The notes below the pieces were generated by a model that was given only the letters and a program-made list of their open reading frames with translations, ran no database searches and was not told where the DNA came from. A stretch of DNA of 32,294 nucleotides from positions 184,244-216,537 of the forward strand of contig NW_008246086.1 in NCBI RefSeq assembly GCF_000281045.1, in the 5' to 3' direction. The first letter of the stretch is position 1. Each line of letters begins with the position of its first letter. The stretch is from Saprolegnia diclina VS20 (Eukaryota; Oomycota; Saprolegniomycetes; Saprolegniales; Saprolegniaceae). A program made the position numbers and the translations under genes. Positions 30,916 to 32,294 of this stretch are shown piece by piece.

Positions 30916-32294
30916 TCATGCCGAGTAGGGCAGCGGGATGGCGGTGCCAACGACGACGAGACCTGCAAACGGCTGGAGCTGGCTCGCGCTCAGCCCGAGC
31001 TTGCGTTGGGCCAAGAGCATTGCTCGCCGCTTGGCACTCTCGTCAAGGCGCTGCTGGCTCTGCTCGCGGAGCGCGAGCGCTTCGATGCGGCGCGCGAGCT
31101 TTTGGACCCGCGCCACATCACGGGCCCGTCGACTCTGCGCCCGCGCGCCAACTGCCCGCGCTTGGAGTAGTGCCACGCGCCGCCGTTCGGCGTGGAGCGC
31201 GATCGTCGCTGCCATCGCTGTCTTGACGGCCGCGTCGACAACGTCCGTCGACTGCCGCTCAAGGCGCGCAAACGTCACGCGCTGGATCGTGCGTCGCGCC
31301 GTCTCTTGCTTGGCCTCGCGCACGTCGTCTCGACGGTCGGCAGCGTTTCCATGGCGCATGGCTGCGACGAACCCGCGCTCGGCCCGCGCGTCGGCGAGGT
31401 ATTTCTACATGCAAATGATCAAGGTTTCAATCTTTCAATGTGGCAGAGTGCAATTTCGTACCTGCCGCCCGGCGACGAGTGCGCGTGCGAGGAGGTGCGA
31501 CCGCGCGCGCTGCGTCCGAGCAATCGATGTGCGCAAGCCTGCGCTCTCCATGCCGTACGCGTACGTCAGTCGACGCGCCTCTTCCCTGCTCGCGAGCCGC
31601 CGACGCACAATCTCGCCTTGGGCAGCAAAGAAAATGGCGGCCGCGACCTTGTCGGCCATATATAAAAGACGCTTCTCGTCGGCGCGCAAAAGACGAAACT
31701 CAAGATGCGCCCGAAGCGACTCGGTGGCAAACTGCACGCGGAGGCGCGCGGCGTCACGCTTCGCAGCCGCTTCGTCGGCGCCGGCGCGGATCGCCGCCAG
31801 ATGCAGCGCCCGACGGATCTCGGCCGACCGAAGCCGCACAAACGAGCGCGACCGAAGGCACTGGGCACGAAACTGCGCTGTATGGTCCCGCCGCTCGCGC
31901 ACGCGCTGTGTATGGAGCCAGCGCGCATGCGCCGCCTGGGCTTGCGCATGTTGCAGCTCGGCGACCCGGAGCGCGGCGAGCATCACCTTGCGCCCGGCGG
32001 TCCGCGCAACGTACTGCGCCTGCGTCGCGAGCACGTGCGCGACGCGTTCGTGGCGAAGACCAATGAGTTGACAAAAGATGGTGCACTGCTGGTCCCGTCG
32101 CCGTCGCGCGGCAGCCGCGTGCTTCTCGCTGCTGCACAACTGAAGGCATGCGACGCGCTCGGTAAGAACGTCGGCGTGGCGGTGGCATACGACACGGGCA
32201 TACCAGTTGCGCGCGGCGCACGAAGCGCGGCGGCGCTCGAGCCATGCCTCGCGCCGCTTGGTTGCTTGCGCCAGCTTGTCCTTGAGCGCCCACG
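30916..32294 (-). CDS. Ala/Arg-rich helical protein, 5' end outside window
   Basis: At least two exons. The upstream one (from beyond 32294 to about 31462, ending VAGRQ) is spliced through a GT...TAG intron to a second (about 31406-30916) beginning KYLADARAERGFVAAMRHG and ending VVGTAIPLPYSA. The chain is extremely rich in Ala, Arg, Gln and Glu with few Gly or Pro, as in long single helices or coiled coils. Segments such as RREAWLERRRASCAARNWYA recall basic amphipathic IQ-like helices, but no full IQ consensus is present. No enzyme motif. Function unknown; a cytoskeletal or flagellar part would fit the composition. The start codon is not in the window. Confidence 0.7.

Noticed and set aside
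30938-32071. 377-codon plus-strand frame rich in Arg, Ala and Ser
   Set aside because: It is the complement of the Ala/Arg-rich minus-strand gene and has the low-complexity composition of a shadow.
1-32294. CRISPR arrays, tRNA or rRNA genes, insertion sequences
   Set aside because: None seen. The only repeats are the gap-flanking 50-mers, GTC/GAC tracts and a short 12-bp pair, and the genes are eukaryotic.

Overview
This window looks like nuclear DNA from an oomycete, probably Saprolegniales (the Aphanomyces, Saprolegnia or Achlya type). It carries eukaryote-only proteins such as HDAC, RFC1, a JMJD6-type hydroxylase, Swc5/CFDP1, a HECT ligase, a CDK and ribosomal protein L12. The coding DNA is GC-rich and compact. 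It is split by very short introns, mostly about 35-60 nt, usually starting GTA(C/T) and ending TAG. The taxonomic call is inference from intron style, codon use and gene content; I could run no search.

Layout: class I histone deacetylase (-, 3' end off the window); an unrecognised gene with several frame changes (-); a PEP mutase/isocitrate lyase superfamily enzyme (+); replication factor C large subunit (-); a JMJD6-like JmjC oxygenase (-); Swc5/CFDP1 BCNT protein (+); a small PDZ-FN3 protein (-); a membrane-anchored RanBP2-finger HECT ligase (-); histidine ammonia-lyase (-); a CDK9/CDK12-like kinase with a long basic tail (-); a coiled-coil protein (+); a non-coding stretch with an assembly gap and repeats; ribosomal protein L12 (-); a large ANK-Ig-ZU5-Ig modular protein (+); a TruA/PUS1-type pseudouridine synthase (+); two head-to-head MsrB paralogues (-/+); and an Ala/Arg-rich helical protein (-, 5' end off the window).

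Most genes are monocistronic housekeeping genes with no evident operon logic. Several serve chromatin or transcription (HDAC, JMJD6, Swc5, CDK), but this may be chance. I rebuilt most genes by joining ORF fragments at GT-AG boundaries. RFC1 (811 aa), JMJD6 (406 aa), Swc5 (231 aa) and PDZ-FN3 (242 aa) close exactly in frame. The HECT gene, the ANK-Ig-ZU5 gene and the unrecognised gene keep one or more unresolved junctions.

The most unusual object is the 23.2-27.3 kb gene, which combines ankyrin repeats, a prokaryote-flavoured Ig domain, a ZU5 domain and a C-terminal SbsA-type Ig-like domain. Others worth a look are the HECT ligase architecture, the DYG-motif CDK, an insertion in histidine ammonia-lyase, and the inverted MsrB pair.
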